Of a stretch of DNA of 9,404 bases, positions 1 through 6,832 are shown piece by piece. Both the position numbers and the translations under genes were made by a program. This stretch comes from Desulfonatronovibrio sp. (GTDB lineage Bacteria > Desulfobacterota > Desulfovibrionia > Desulfovibrionales > Desulfonatronovibrionaceae), in NCBI GenBank assembly GCA_003558575.1, contig PWPY01000002.1, positions 1 through 9,404 of the forward strand. Reading direction: 5' to 3'. Below the pieces are notes generated by a model. The model ran no database searches. It was not told the DNA's origin and worked only from the letters and a program-made list of their open reading frames with translations. Numbering within the stretch: the first letter of the stretch is position 1; each line of letters opens with the position of its first letter.

Positions 1-991
1 GCTCCCAGGCAGGACATTTCATGGCACTCAACCGGGATAGAACATCTTCACGATACTCAGGCGAAATCACCAGGACAAAACCTATTCCACAATTAAACAC
101 CTGTAGCATATCCTCCCAGCTCATGCCGGATTCTTGCTTAACCCAGTTCATCACAGGTGGAATTTCCCATGAGCCGAACTTGATGTCTGCCGTTAGTTTG
201 CCCTGGATAACTCTAGGGATATTATCGTAAAAACCACCGCCTGTTACATGAACCATGCCTTTTATGGGTATATCCCTGGCAATACTTACTATCTCTGGGA
301 CATAAATTCTTGTAGGTTCCAATAAAACTTCCCAGACTTTTTTTGCTGTCCCCGGAAATATATCCCCCCCTGACAGACCTGATTTTTCTAATGTCTTCCG
401 CACTAATGAATATCCGTTGGAATGTAACCCAGAAGAAGCAAGACCAATCAGAATATCTCCTGGACGGATGGTTTTTCCATCAATAATCCTGGAGTTATCA
501 ACCACCCCGACACAGAATCCAGAAAGATCATACTCTCCTGGAGCATAAAAATCAGGCATCTCAGCAGTTTCACCGCCAAGCAGGGCGCACCCTGACAGCT
601 TACATCCCTTGGCTATACCCTTGACCACGGCTTCAGCCTGTTCAGTATCAAGCTTACCTGTGGCAAAATAATCGAGAAAAAATAATGGCTTAGCGCCCTG
701 GACCAGGACATCGTTTACTGACATGGCCACAAGATCAATACCGATTGTGTCATGTACATCAAACAGGAAAGCGAGCTTGAGCTTTGTGCCAACACCATCA
801 GTAGAAGCAACCAGTACCGGGTCGTCAATATTATGAGAGTCTAACTTGAACAAACCTCCAAAGCCACCAATGTCCGCCACAACACCTTTGGTATGGGTAG
901 CAGCCACCAGGGGCTTGATGCGCTGGATAAACCTGTCGGCCTTCTTAATATCAACCCCGGCTTCTTTGTAAGATTCACCACGCTGCGCCAT
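1..991 (-). CDS. purM: Phosphoribosylformylglycinamidine cyclo-ligase (AIR synthetase), 3'-truncated by the window edge
   Basis: This cytoplasmic enzyme closes the imidazole ring of FGAM with ATP to give AIR, the fifth step of de novo purine synthesis. I translated 330 residues from the minus strand. Landmarks of the PurM/AIRS fold are all present: DGVGTK at residues 65-70, the GGETAEMP signature at 139-146, HSNGYSLVR at 190-198, HVTGGG at 248-253 and NCGIGF at 300-305. The family is about 345-350 residues long, so only some 15-20 C-terminal residues are lost beyond the left edge. The ATG at 991 is supported by AAGGAG at 997-1002, five bases away. It lies downstream of the TRAP operon on the same strand but is separated from it by about 275 bases, and no functional link is evident. 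No confident promoter was found upstream. Confidence 0.97.
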   Translation of the reverse strand, partial: MAQRGESYKEAGVDIKKADRFIQRIKPLVAATHTKGVVADIGGFGGLFKLDSHNIDDPVLVASTDGVGTKLKLAFLFDVHDTIGIDLVAMSVNDVLVQGAKPLFFLDYFATGKLDTEQAEAVVKGIAKGCKLSGCALLGGETAEMPDFYAPGEYDLSGFCVGVVDNSRIIDGKTIRPGDILIGLASSGLHSNGYSLVRKTLEKSGLSGGDIFPGTAKKVWEVLLEPTRIYVPEIVSIARDIPIKGMVHVTGGGFYDNIPRVIQGKLTADIKFGSWEIPPVMNWVKQESGMSWEDMLQVFNCGIGFVLVISPEYREDVLSRLSAMKCPAWE

Positions 992-996
992 GTCAA

Positions 997-1002
997 CTCC
1001 TT
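997..1002 (-). promoter_or_regulatory. Ribosome binding site of purM
   Basis: AAGGAG on the minus strand lies five bases before the ATG at 991. It is a near-consensus Shine-Dalgarno sequence and fixes the purM start. Confidence 0.85.
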
Positions 1003-1265
1003 AATTGCTGAAATAATCAAAGCCTGAAAACCCGGCCACAAAATAATCTTCCTGCCATGAAAGATTTTTACAGTACCTTTTTTCTAAACCAAGCTCAAGA
1101 ATTATCATCATTCCTAAATAAGATTGATAGTCAAAATCTCTATAGAAACAACCTGATGCTGCCTTTATTTGATAATTCCAAAAACCTGGGTAACTGTACT
1201 TATTTTAGTCTAAAGCACTTGATTGCTATGACTTTACTTTCAGCTTAAAACTTCTAACTCTAAAT
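1003..1265. other. Intergenic gap between dctM and purM with no supported gene
   Basis: This AT-rich stretch separates the end of dctM from the purM ribosome binding site. A 63-codon plus-strand frame (1057-1248) lacks a ribosome binding site and resembles nothing I know, so I do not call it. I looked on the minus strand for a GC-rich stem followed by T residues that would end the TRAP transcript and saw none. I also saw no convincing -35/-10 pair for purM. Whether purM has its own promoter or receives read-through from the TRAP operon cannot be decided by eye. Confidence 0.5.
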
Positions 1266-2570
1266 TCAATAAAAAAGACCTGGAAGATAAGTGGCCATGC
1301 CAGGAAAAATAATCAGAAGCGCCAAGAGCAGTATAAAGCACGGAACAAAAAGCATTACTCCCTTAAAAACATCCGACAGTGACACCCCATGCCCCATGGA
1401 AGCTACTATGTAGGTATTAATGCCCACAGGAGGCGTCACAGCTCCAAGAGTAGTGACCACTGTAATAAAAACCGCAAACCAGACAGGATCATAGCCCATG
1501 GAGGCTGCTACAGGAAAGAAAATGGGGATGGTAATAATCAGAAGGGCCAGGGCATCCATGATAGCGCCTCCCAAAATATAGACCAGACCGATTAGAATGA
1601 TAACCAAAAATGACGGTAAAGCCATTTCACCAACAATATTGGCTAACTCAAAAGGAAGCCTGGTAACAGCTAAGAATCTGCCAAAAATCACAGCGCCCAG
1701 AATAATGGCCATAATCATGGCTGATACGCGCAAGGTATCTGTTAAAGCCAGATAGAATTTCTTCCAGCTCAGATTTCGTCCCAGGACTCCAATAAGTAGT
1801 GATATAAAAGAACCCACTGCCCCAGCCTGAGTAGGGGTAAAAAAGCCCTTTATCAAACCTATCATAATCAAGACAAACAAAATAACAATTTCAATCGTGC
1901 CTTTAAGGGATCGCAACTTTTCCTTAAAGGAAGTCTTTACGCCTGAAGGTCCCAGTTGGGGATTTTTCCAGCAGGCGATAAAAATAACTGCAATAAAAAA
2001 AAGACACAGGAGAAAACCCGGTATTAGAGCTGCCCAGAATAAAACTCCAATGGCCTGACCGGTTTGAAGGCCAATTACAATCAACACCACACTAGGAGGT
2101 ATAAGTACTCCAAGAGTTGCGCCCACAGCTACACTCGAAGCACTCAGCAAAGGGTTATATCCGTACTTCTTCATTTCTGGAAGAGCTACGGTACCCATGG
2201 TAGCTGCAGTTGCAGTATTAGAGCCGCAAATAGCTGCAAAGCCTGTACAGGAAAGAATGGTGGCCATGGCCATGCCTCCACGAATTTTCCCCATCCAGAC
2301 ATAAGCAGCATTATAAAGGCGCTTGTTGACTCCAGCGTGAAAGCTGATCTGTCCCATAAGGATAAACATGGGAATGACAGTCAGTCCATAAGAAGAAAAG
2401 ACTTCCCAGATCTCATCGCTGAGCATTCCTAAGGCCGCCTGGGGACTTACAACTATGGAAAAACCGGCAAAACCCACCATGGCCATGGCAAATCCAACAG
2501 GTATCCTCAAGAAAAAAATGATCAGTAGCAGGGCTACAATGCCGGAAAGTCCGATAAGAGTGAGGCTCAT
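1266..2570 (-). CDS. dctM: TRAP transporter large permease subunit DctM
   Basis: DctM is the large inner-membrane subunit of a tripartite ATP-independent periplasmic transporter. It forms the ion-coupled translocation path and receives substrate from the binding protein. The 434-residue length is typical of the family. The protein is almost wholly hydrophobic, with about a dozen membrane segments. Conserved loop motifs are visible: CGSNTATAATMG near residues 115-126, LIPPS at 156-160, TPTQAGAVG at 245-253 and TPPVGIN at 379-385, in the two inverted-repeat halves. It is the third gene of the operon, starting 60 bases after the dctQ stop. AGAGG lies about 11 bases before the ATG, a rather distant Shine-Dalgarno sequence. 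It appears intact. The substrate cannot be deduced from this subunit. Confidence 0.95.
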   Translation of the reverse strand: MSLTLIGLSGIVALLLIIFFLRIPVGFAMAMVGFAGFSIVVSPQAALGMLSDEIWEVFSSYGLTVIPMFILMGQISFHAGVNKRLYNAAYVWMGKIRGGMAMATILSCTGFAAICGSNTATAATMGTVALPEMKKYGYNPLLSASSVAVGATLGVLIPPSVVLIVIGLQTGQAIGVLFWAALIPGFLLCLFFIAVIFIACWKNPQLGPSGVKTSFKEKLRSLKGTIEIVILFVLIMIGLIKGFFTPTQAGAVGSFISLLIGVLGRNLSWKKFYLALTDTLRVSAMIMAIILGAVIFGRFLAVTRLPFELANIVGEMALPSFLVIILIGLVYILGGAIMDALALLIITIPIFFPVAASMGYDPVWFAVFITVVTTLGAVTPPVGINTYIVASMGHGVSLSDVFKGVMLFVPCFILLLALLIIFPGMATYLPGLFY

Positions 2571-2630
2571 GCAGAAAAATACCTCTTTGCAATGTATCGA
2601 TTACCCATATTTTAATCTTTTACCCTGAAT

Positions 2631-3107
2631 CTACTGTTTATTCTTGAAAATTAGAAGCTGGGCCGCAATCGTCAGGGCAATGGCAAAAAAACCAAAGGCC
2701 ACAACATAAACAAGGGGGTAGTATGCTATTCTGAGACTCTCAGAAAGCTCTCCAAACGATTTAAGGGACAACCCAAGAAATATCAGTCTTTGTATTATTA
2801 AAATAAAAAAAAATAGCAAAAGAATTTGAGAGATTACATTCAGGACATGTCTGATCTTTTTGGGAATAAAACGATCAAAGATATTGACTGTAATATGTCC
2901 ATGCAGCTGCTGCGTGGGAGCTAATGCAAGACTTGCAGCCAAAGCCCCTAAAAAACCTGTAATCTCATAAGAACCCCGGATGGGGTTTCCCGTAAAGCCA
3001 AAAAACATATTACAGGTCGCCAGGGCCATCATTAAACAAAGAACCAGAGCACCCAGCAATAGAAGAATTCTGTTCAGCTTAGAAGATATTTCAGCTAATA
3101 TTTTCAT
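2631..3107 (-). CDS. dctQ: TRAP transporter small permease subunit DctQ
   Basis: DctQ is the small membrane subunit that pairs with DctM. From the ATG at 3107 it is 158 residues with four hydrophobic segments: about 13-36, 47-64, 88-113 and 129-153. The loop after segment two contains HGHITV (residues 69-74), matching the family's conserved HI-x-V pattern, preceded by GSYEITGFLGAL (45-56). The frame stays open upstream to a TTG at 3203, but that would add a 32-residue polar extension with no ribosome binding site. I chose 3107 because DctQ proteins normally begin just before the first membrane helix. Even so, no Shine-Dalgarno sequence directly precedes this ATG. A 15-codon ORF ends 11 bases upstream, so translational coupling is possible. 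The start is the uncertain part; the family call is firm. Confidence 0.88.
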   Translation of the reverse strand: MKILAEISSKLNRILLLLGALVLCLMMALATCNMFFGFTGNPIRGSYEITGFLGALAASLALAPTQQLHGHITVNIFDRFIPKKIRHVLNVISQILLLFFFILIIQRLIFLGLSLKSFGELSESLRIAYYPLVYVVAFGFFAIALTIAAQLLIFKNKQ

Positions 3108-3118
3108 AGTCAGATTAT

Positions 3119-3166
3119 TCAGTTTCCATCCGAAAAGTCTTCCTTTCTGGATGTTGAAAATGTCAT
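3119..3166 (-). other. Possible 15-codon leader ORF ahead of dctQ
   Basis: On the minus strand an ATG at 3166 is preceded, four bases away, by GGAAAG. It opens a short frame (MTFSTSRKEDFSDGN) whose TGA ends 11 bases before the chosen dctQ ATG. Because dctQ lacks its own Shine-Dalgarno sequence, a short upstream ORF could deliver ribosomes to it. The spacing is short and the ORF could easily occur by chance, so this is a suggestion only. Confidence 0.2.
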
Positions 3167-3254
3167 TTTTCTTTCCAGAAACAAGGACTTTTTCTTTTGG
3201 CAAAGAAATCGAGCAATTACAAGGAGGCGTATCTTATTACATTAACAAAATTAA

Positions 3255-3277
3255 TTGGGTAGATTAACGCTGCCCAA
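3255..3277 (-). promoter_or_regulatory. Weak stem-loop in the dctP-dctQ intercistronic gap
   Basis: TTGGG and CCCAA form a five-base-pair stem, with two more possible pairs (AG/CT) past a C-A mismatch. On the minus strand it is followed by TTAATTTTG. It is too weak to be a sure terminator. Its place between the binding-protein gene and the permease genes fits the common pattern in which an intercistronic hairpin keeps binding-protein mRNA more abundant than permease mRNA. The whole gap from 3108 to 3351, about 244 bases, holds no other supported feature apart from the small leader ORF. Confidence 0.25.
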
Positions 3278-3351
3278 AAAAAGAACCGTTTCCGAATGAA
3301 AATCATACAGAAGTTACCTGTAGCAGGAAGGCAGCCTTTATATAGATGCTA

Positions 3352-4362
3352 CTATTCCTGTGCCTGAGATTCATAATACTCCTTGATCCTTATCATATCT
3401 GCAAATATTGCATCAGCATCAAGGCCTTTTCTAGTTGCTTCAACCTTCCATTCATCAATAAGGACCTCAAGCTTGGAGCTTATTTTTGCGTACTCTGCCG
3501 GAGTAAGTTCAAACAGCTGTGAATCATAGTTATCTTGGGCGTATTCAAGGGCATTCTGAACATGTCCATCCATATACTTTCCTGTCCAGATAGCCTGTTC
3601 TCTGCCCAAATCCTCCATAACCTGACGCACGTCTTCAGGCAGACTGTTCCATTTATTTTTATTCATAACCACGGCAAAAGGATAAATTTGCAGATCAAGT
3701 CTTGTCTGGTAAGGAGTGTATGCTGCAAAATTAAAATCAAGAAGAACCTCTAATGAAGATAAAAGTCCGCTGACCATCCCTCTTTGCAGGGCCTCAGGAG
3801 TCTCGGGCATGGGCATGGATACAGGGGTAGCTCCAAGAACTTCAAGAATTCTTGAGGCTGTGCCTGAAGCTCTGATTTCAAGCCCCTTAAGATCATCCAG
3901 GCTCTTTACTGGTCGCCTGGTCATTAAGTTGGATGGTGCATTGGCGAACATGGTCAGCACTTTTACCTGCTCAAATTCTTTTGGCTGATATTTTTCATAA
4001 AGTTCCCACAGTACAATACTGGCTACTCTCGCTGATGTAAAACCAACAGGCAACTCAAGCACTGATGTCATGGGAAAGACACCTGGCTGATATGACATGG
4101 ATAGGTTACCAATATCGGCCTGCCCCTGGATTACCCCTCGAAACATATTTCTGGCACCCAGCAGACTCCCTCCGGGATAAGTATCTATCTTTACTTTACC
4201 ACCTGTCCTGGCTTCAACCTCCTGCTTCCAGCGCTCCATCTGTACTGAAGGAAAAGTATTTGCTGGTGGAAAGTTGGCATAACTTAACCTTATGGTTTCT
4301 GCAGAGCCCAAACCATAGAAACCCAAAACAAGCACTACTGTCATAAATATTTTTTTAATCAT
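3352..4362 (-). CDS. dctP: TRAP transporter periplasmic solute-binding protein DctP
   Basis: DctP captures an organic acid in the periplasm and hands it to DctQM. The 336-residue precursor starts MIKKIF, then a hydrophobic stretch and a GSA cleavage site, so the signal peptide is about residues 1-21. Family features follow: LSYANFPPANTF near residue 26, YPGGSLLGA (62-70), ADIG (82-85), LEIRASGTAS (161-170) and EALQRGMVSG (190-199). R164 in LEIR corresponds to the arginine that usually binds the substrate carboxylate. The frame is open to 4422, but the extra 20 codons lie within the upstream terminator hairpin and would block the signal peptide. GGGGG at 4368-4372, five bases before the ATG, supports the 4362 start. 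The ligand is not predictable by eye; a monocarboxylate, dicarboxylate or keto acid is equally possible. Confidence 0.95.
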   Translation of the reverse strand: MIKKIFMTVVLVLGFYGLGSAETIRLSYANFPPANTFPSVQMERWKQEVEARTGGKVKIDTYPGGSLLGARNMFRGVIQGQADIGNLSMSYQPGVFPMTSVLELPVGFTSARVASIVLWELYEKYQPKEFEQVKVLTMFANAPSNLMTRRPVKSLDDLKGLEIRASGTASRILEVLGATPVSMPMPETPEALQRGMVSGLLSSLEVLLDFNFAAYTPYQTRLDLQIYPFAVVMNKNKWNSLPEDVRQVMEDLGREQAIWTGKYMDGHVQNALEYAQDNYDSQLFELTPAEYAKISSKLEVLIDEWKVEATRKGLDADAIFADMIRIKEYYESQAQE

Positions 4363-4386
4363 GTTTGCCCCCGGAAAAATTGTCAT

Positions 4387-4417
4387 AAAAAAAGCCGCCA
4401 GGCTTACAGCCTGCGGC
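4387..4417 (-). terminator. Strong intrinsic terminator just upstream of dctP
   Basis: Read on the minus strand, the arms GCCG-CAGGCT and AGCCTG-G-CGGC close a GTA loop: ten base pairs with one bulged G. Seven consecutive T residues follow at 4387-4393. This is a textbook Rho-independent terminator for minus-strand transcription. Its T-tract ends only about 25 bases before the dctP ATG at 4362, leaving no room for a promoter in between. It therefore either ends an upstream minus-strand transcript while dctP depends on read-through, or acts as an attenuator in the dctP leader. On the plus strand no T-tract follows the stem, so it is not a plus-strand terminator. Confidence 0.75.
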
Positions 4418-4568
4418 CTCAAAAGATACGTTCACGCTAATTCTATTAATAAAATCAATTTGCTCTGCCTCAGGCCGAAATTATTTTCTCGACCGCCACC
4501 AGATCAAAGCATACCTTTGGAAAAATTTCATAAATATTTTTTTTGGCATCACAAGAACTTAATTTGGC

Positions 4569-4585
4569 AGCAAAATGTTTGTCAA
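4569..4585 (-). promoter_or_regulatory. Candidate promoter element in the dctP leader (TTGACA, overlapping a sigma-54-like match)
   Basis: On the minus strand a perfect -35 hexamer TTGACA occupies 4580-4585, but the best -10 at 17-base spacing (TTAAGT) is poor. Overlapping it, TGACAAACATTTTGCT at 4569-4584 resembles the sigma-54 pattern TGGCAC-N5-TTGC with two mismatches, one of them in the usually invariant GG. TRAP operons are sometimes sigma-54 controlled. Either reading would start the dctP transcript upstream of the terminator. Low confidence. Confidence 0.22.
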
Positions 4586-4616
4586 GGCTTTTTAAGGCAT
4601 CTTCGATGTTTTGCCC

Positions 4617-4647
4617 TTGAAAAAAGAAGAGTCTGTATTAGTATTAT
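4617..4647 (+). promoter_or_regulatory. Candidate amrS promoter, sharing its -10 region with a minus-strand TATAAT
   Basis: TTGAAA at 4617-4622 and TATTAT at 4642-4647 each match five of six consensus bases, but the 19-base spacer is long. They lie about 75 bases before the amrS start. The same site read on the minus strand contains a perfect TATAAT (revcomp of 4643-4648) with only a weak -35, so transcription toward dctP could also begin here. Confidence 0.25.
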
Positions 4648-4720
4648 AACTGTTCATCACATTCTTGTACCTTTGCTGGGAGGACATCCGGCCATACTGC
4701 AAGCATAAAGGGGGTAACCC

Positions 4721-5740
4721 ATGTCCAGAGCAATATTGTGGAAAAAACTGAACAATAATGAAATCCAGTGTCAGGCATGCAATCATTTCTGCACCGTCAT
4801 CCCTGAAGAGCGAGGAAAATGCGGTGTCAGGTTAAACAATAACGGCGAAATGGAAACCCTGGTCAAAGACAAGATTGCAGCCCTTAACTTAGATCCCATT
4901 GAAAAAAAACCTCTTTTCCATTTTATGCCAGGAACGCAAACCTTGTCCCTCGGCACAATGGGTTGCAATCTTGCATGCACTTTCTGTCAAAATTACAGTT
5001 TATCACAGCCCCCCAAAGAACAGCAAGAACCCATAGGAGACCCAATCTCCCCAAATCAAATCCTTGCCGCAGCTGTAGAGTATTCAGCATCAAGCATTTC
5101 TTATACATATTCAGAGCCCACAATTTTCATTGAACTTCTTTTAGAGACAGCAGACCTGGCCCAAAAATCAGGGCTCAAAAATATTATTGTCAGCAATGGT
5201 TTTCAAAGTCCTCAATGTATGAATGCAATGGACGGATATATTGACGCGGCTAACATTGACCTCAAGGCCTTCAGTGAAGATTTCTACAGTAAATACTGTG
5301 GGGCAAGGCTGAAACCGGTTCTTCAGAACCTGGTCAGGATCAGGAAAATGGGATGGTGGTTGGAAGTAACCACCCTTTTGATTCCAGGCCTCAACGATTC
5401 CCCTGAAGAGCTGGAGCAGATGGCTGGATTTATCTGCAATGAATTAGGAGAAGATACTCCCTGGCATATCTCCAGGTTTCACCCTACCTTTAAAATGACT
5501 GACAGACCAGCCACTCCAGTTGAAACTCTGGAAAGAGCCTGCAGCGCAGGACTTGGGGCTGGACTAAAATTTGTCTATACCGGAAACATACCGGGTCACA
5601 TGGCAGAAAGCACGTTTTGCCCTTCATGTAAAAAAATGATCATCAAAAGAACAGGATTCAAAGTCAGAGAAGTTCACATGAAAGATGGGGCCTGTTCCTT
5701 TTGCCAGGAAGAAATACCAGGCAGGTGGGAAAATTCCTGA
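4721..5740 (+). CDS. amrS: AmmeMemoRadiSam system radical SAM enzyme (AmrS-like)
   Basis: This is a cytoplasmic radical SAM protein of the family found with AMMECR1- and MEMO-type proteins; its reaction is, to my knowledge, not established. The 339 residues carry an N-terminal cysteine cluster (C17, C20, C24, C34) and the cluster-binding CX3CX2C motif at C82/C86/C89 (CNLACTFC). Also visible are YTYSEPTIF at 128-136, VSNGF at 157-161, NIDLKAF at 178-184, PGLND at 222-226, ISRFHP at 250-255 and YTGN at 286-289. Two C-terminal CxxC pairs (C300/C303, C326/C329) look zinc-binding. The start is firm: AAGGGGGT lies five bases before the ATG. No AMMECR1 or MEMO gene is in the window. It is divergent from the TRAP operon and converges with the MotE-like gene 49 bases on. 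The alternative label, pyruvate formate-lyase-activating-like enzyme, is a common misannotation of this family. Confidence 0.93.
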   Translation: MSRAILWKKLNNNEIQCQACNHFCTVIPEERGKCGVRLNNNGEMETLVKDKIAALNLDPIEKKPLFHFMPGTQTLSLGTMGCNLACTFCQNYSLSQPPKEQQEPIGDPISPNQILAAAVEYSASSISYTYSEPTIFIELLLETADLAQKSGLKNIIVSNGFQSPQCMNAMDGYIDAANIDLKAFSEDFYSKYCGARLKPVLQNLVRIRKMGWWLEVTTLLIPGLNDSPEELEQMAGFICNELGEDTPWHISRFHPTFKMTDRPATPVETLERACSAGLGAGLKFVYTGNIPGHMAESTFCPSCKKMIIKRTGFKVREVHMKDGACSFCQEEIPGRWENS

Positions 5741-5789
5741 AAATCCAAAAGAGATTGAGCAAGGAAAAAGAACTGTTCCCAGGTGAAAA

Positions 5790-6392
5790 CTAATCAATAA
5801 ATGGAGTCTGTAATTCTGTAAGCAATTCTGAGAGTCTGGCAGCCTTACTGGAATTGACATGAGTCAGGATGTCACCGGCCTGACGACCACGCATTCCAGC
5901 CAGAATTTTGACAGCTATGTTTTCATCAAGGGTTTCAAGAACCTGAGCTGCCTGTTGCGGCTTCATATTAGCATAAACATCCACAAGATGTCTGATTTTC
6001 TGATCCTTCAGGACATCAGCCTCTTGAAGCATTCTGTCCAGACTCTCTTCTAACCTGCTTAGTTCTCTCAACTTTCCATCTATCTCATTCTCAAGTGTAC
6101 GCAGATTTCTTTCACGGCGATCAAGTTCTTCTTCTCTGCCCCTGATGCGTCTCAATTCCTCATTGATATCAGTAGATTGTTCAGGTGCAACTTCTGCCTC
6201 AGGGTTCTGATCCGCTGCCATGGCCAATCTTGTTTCCATAACAGCAGGCGTTGGAATAGCTGCTGTTTTTTGTTGAATCCCGCTATTACCCATCATGGCC
6301 AGCATAAAGCCAATCTTGACCACAGCGAGAAACATTATCATCTGAAGCAGCTTAGAAGGCTTTAGGCTTAAAGCGAACAACTGCCATTTCAT
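5790..6392 (-). CDS. MotE-like membrane-anchored coiled-coil protein with MgtE-N-like C-terminal domain
   Basis: From the ATG at 6392 the protein is 200 residues. It has one membrane helix near residues 16-35, a linker rich in A, P, E and Q (about 40-75), and a charged heptad-like coiled coil (about 76-130, dense in E, R and L). A C-terminal helical domain spans about 133-192, with VYANMKPQQAAQVLETLDE and VKILAGMRGRQAGDIL. This layout matches the MgtE intracellular N-like proteins found beside fliJ in flagellar operons and called MotE in some species, a periplasmic chaperone for the motor protein MotC. Here the function is inferred. It overlaps the fliJ end by 41 bases, implying coupled translation. 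An alternative ATG at 6425 adds a lysine-rich stretch and increases the overlap to 74 bases. Neither start has a clear Shine-Dalgarno sequence. Confidence 0.78.
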   Translation of the reverse strand: MKWQLFALSLKPSKLLQMIMFLAVVKIGFMLAMMGNSGIQQKTAAIPTPAVMETRLAMAADQNPEAEVAPEQSTDINEELRRIRGREEELDRRERNLRTLENEIDGKLRELSRLEESLDRMLQEADVLKDQKIRHLVDVYANMKPQQAAQVLETLDENIAVKILAGMRGRQAGDILTHVNSSKAARLSELLTELQTPFID

Positions 6393-6795
6393 CAAATTCT
6401 TTTTGTTCTTCTTTTTCTTGTTCATAATCAAATTTCAACTTCTGGTTTACTTTCAATTTTTCAATGATTTTTTTATCTTTACTTTTTTCAAGAAGGTTCT
6501 GCCTTTTGAGACTGAGCTCTCTGGCCAGCTCTCTTAATCTCAACTCGGCTCGCTTCAGGTCAAAATTCAGTCGTTCAATATATTTATCCCAGAGCCAGAT
6601 ATCTCCCTGGGTTATATTTTTTTTATCTTTAATCTCTTTTTTTGCCTGATCTATTTCATATTTAATATTGTCAAGAATATAGGTCTGTTCCTGATATTTC
6701 TTCCTGGCTCTGGAAAATTCCTGCTGAGATTTTTCTTCTAAGCTGGTCCTGAAATCAAGAATCTTTTGTAAATTAAAGTTAAATATTTTTCTCAT
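6352..6795 (-). CDS. fliJ: Flagellar export protein FliJ
   Basis: FliJ is the central-stalk and chaperone-escort component of the flagellar type III export ATPase, working with FliI and FliH on the cytoplasmic side. From the ATG at 6795 it has exactly 147 residues, the usual FliJ length. It is almost entirely charged coiled coil. The N-terminus FNFNLQKILDFR (residues 5-16) and the C-terminal NQKLKFDYEQEKEEQKEFDE (117-136) match the family pattern. The frame is open far upstream to 7107, but that extension lies inside the divergent moeA gene and is not FliJ-like, so I reject it. There is no obvious Shine-Dalgarno sequence before 6795. The stop is inside the next gene, the MotE-like protein. 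No fliI or other flagellar gene is present in the window upstream of it, so this pair stands apart from a main flagellar cluster. Confidence 0.88.
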   Translation of the reverse strand: MRKIFNFNLQKILDFRTSLEEKSQQEFSRARKKYQEQTYILDNIKYEIDQAKKEIKDKKNITQGDIWLWDKYIERLNFDLKRAELRLRELARELSLKRQNLLEKSKDKKIIEKLKVNQKLKFDYEQEKEEQKEFDEMAVVRFKPKAF

Positions 6796-6832
6796 TATTG
6801 GCAACCATGTTTGATTCTTTCCACTTTCAAGA

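Larger units (their letters stand above)
4470..4660 (-). pseudogene. Possible small frameshifted or decayed gene upstream of dctP
   Basis: A minus-strand frame from 4637 down to a TGA at 4470-4472 is open for 55 codons. It reads like an ordinary soluble protein segment (for example IEDALKSLDKHFAAKLSS, then IYEIFPKVCFDLVAVEKII), with codon choice like the neighbours. It has no ATG or TTG start and is closed upstream by TAA at 4638-4640. In the +1 register, a GTG at 4660 or ATG at 4657, with AAAGG at 4670-4674, reads into T TTT TTC. A slip of one base backward there would join it to the open frame, giving about 62-63 residues. The terminator at 4387-4417 lies some 50 bases after the TGA, where one would expect it for this gene. 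I do not recognise the product. Alternatives are a sequencing indel, a decayed gene, programmed slippage or chance. Confidence 0.3.

Noticed and set aside
296..303. Loss-of-function reading of the altered MoeA motifs (PGYP, GSSAG; residue positions within MoeA about 250-303)
   Set aside because: The conserved acidic residues (D65, D184, D259) and PGKP are kept, and these variants look usual for PBP-fused MoeA proteins; the coordinates here are residue numbers.
1057..1248. 63-codon plus-strand ORF between purM and dctM
   Set aside because: There is no ribosome binding site, no recognisable domain, and it lies in an AT-rich gap antisense to the surrounding operon direction; most likely chance.
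3108..3203. Longer dctQ starting at a TTG at 3203
   Set aside because: There is no Shine-Dalgarno sequence, and the polar 32-residue extension is unlike DctQ proteins, which begin just before the first membrane helix.
4363..4422. Longer dctP start at 4422
   Set aside because: The added residues come from the terminator hairpin, and the extension would precede a perfect signal peptide beginning MIKKIF.
4361..4708. 115-codon plus-strand ORF upstream of amrS
   Set aside because: It runs antisense to the terminator and the small minus-strand frame, has no ribosome binding site, and its translation (rich in H, F, R) resembles no protein.
5761..5780. Palindromic GAACTGTTC (5770-5778) between the convergent amrS and MotE-like genes
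   Set aside because: A four-base stem with a one-base loop cannot serve as a terminator, and the spacing does not match a LexA box.
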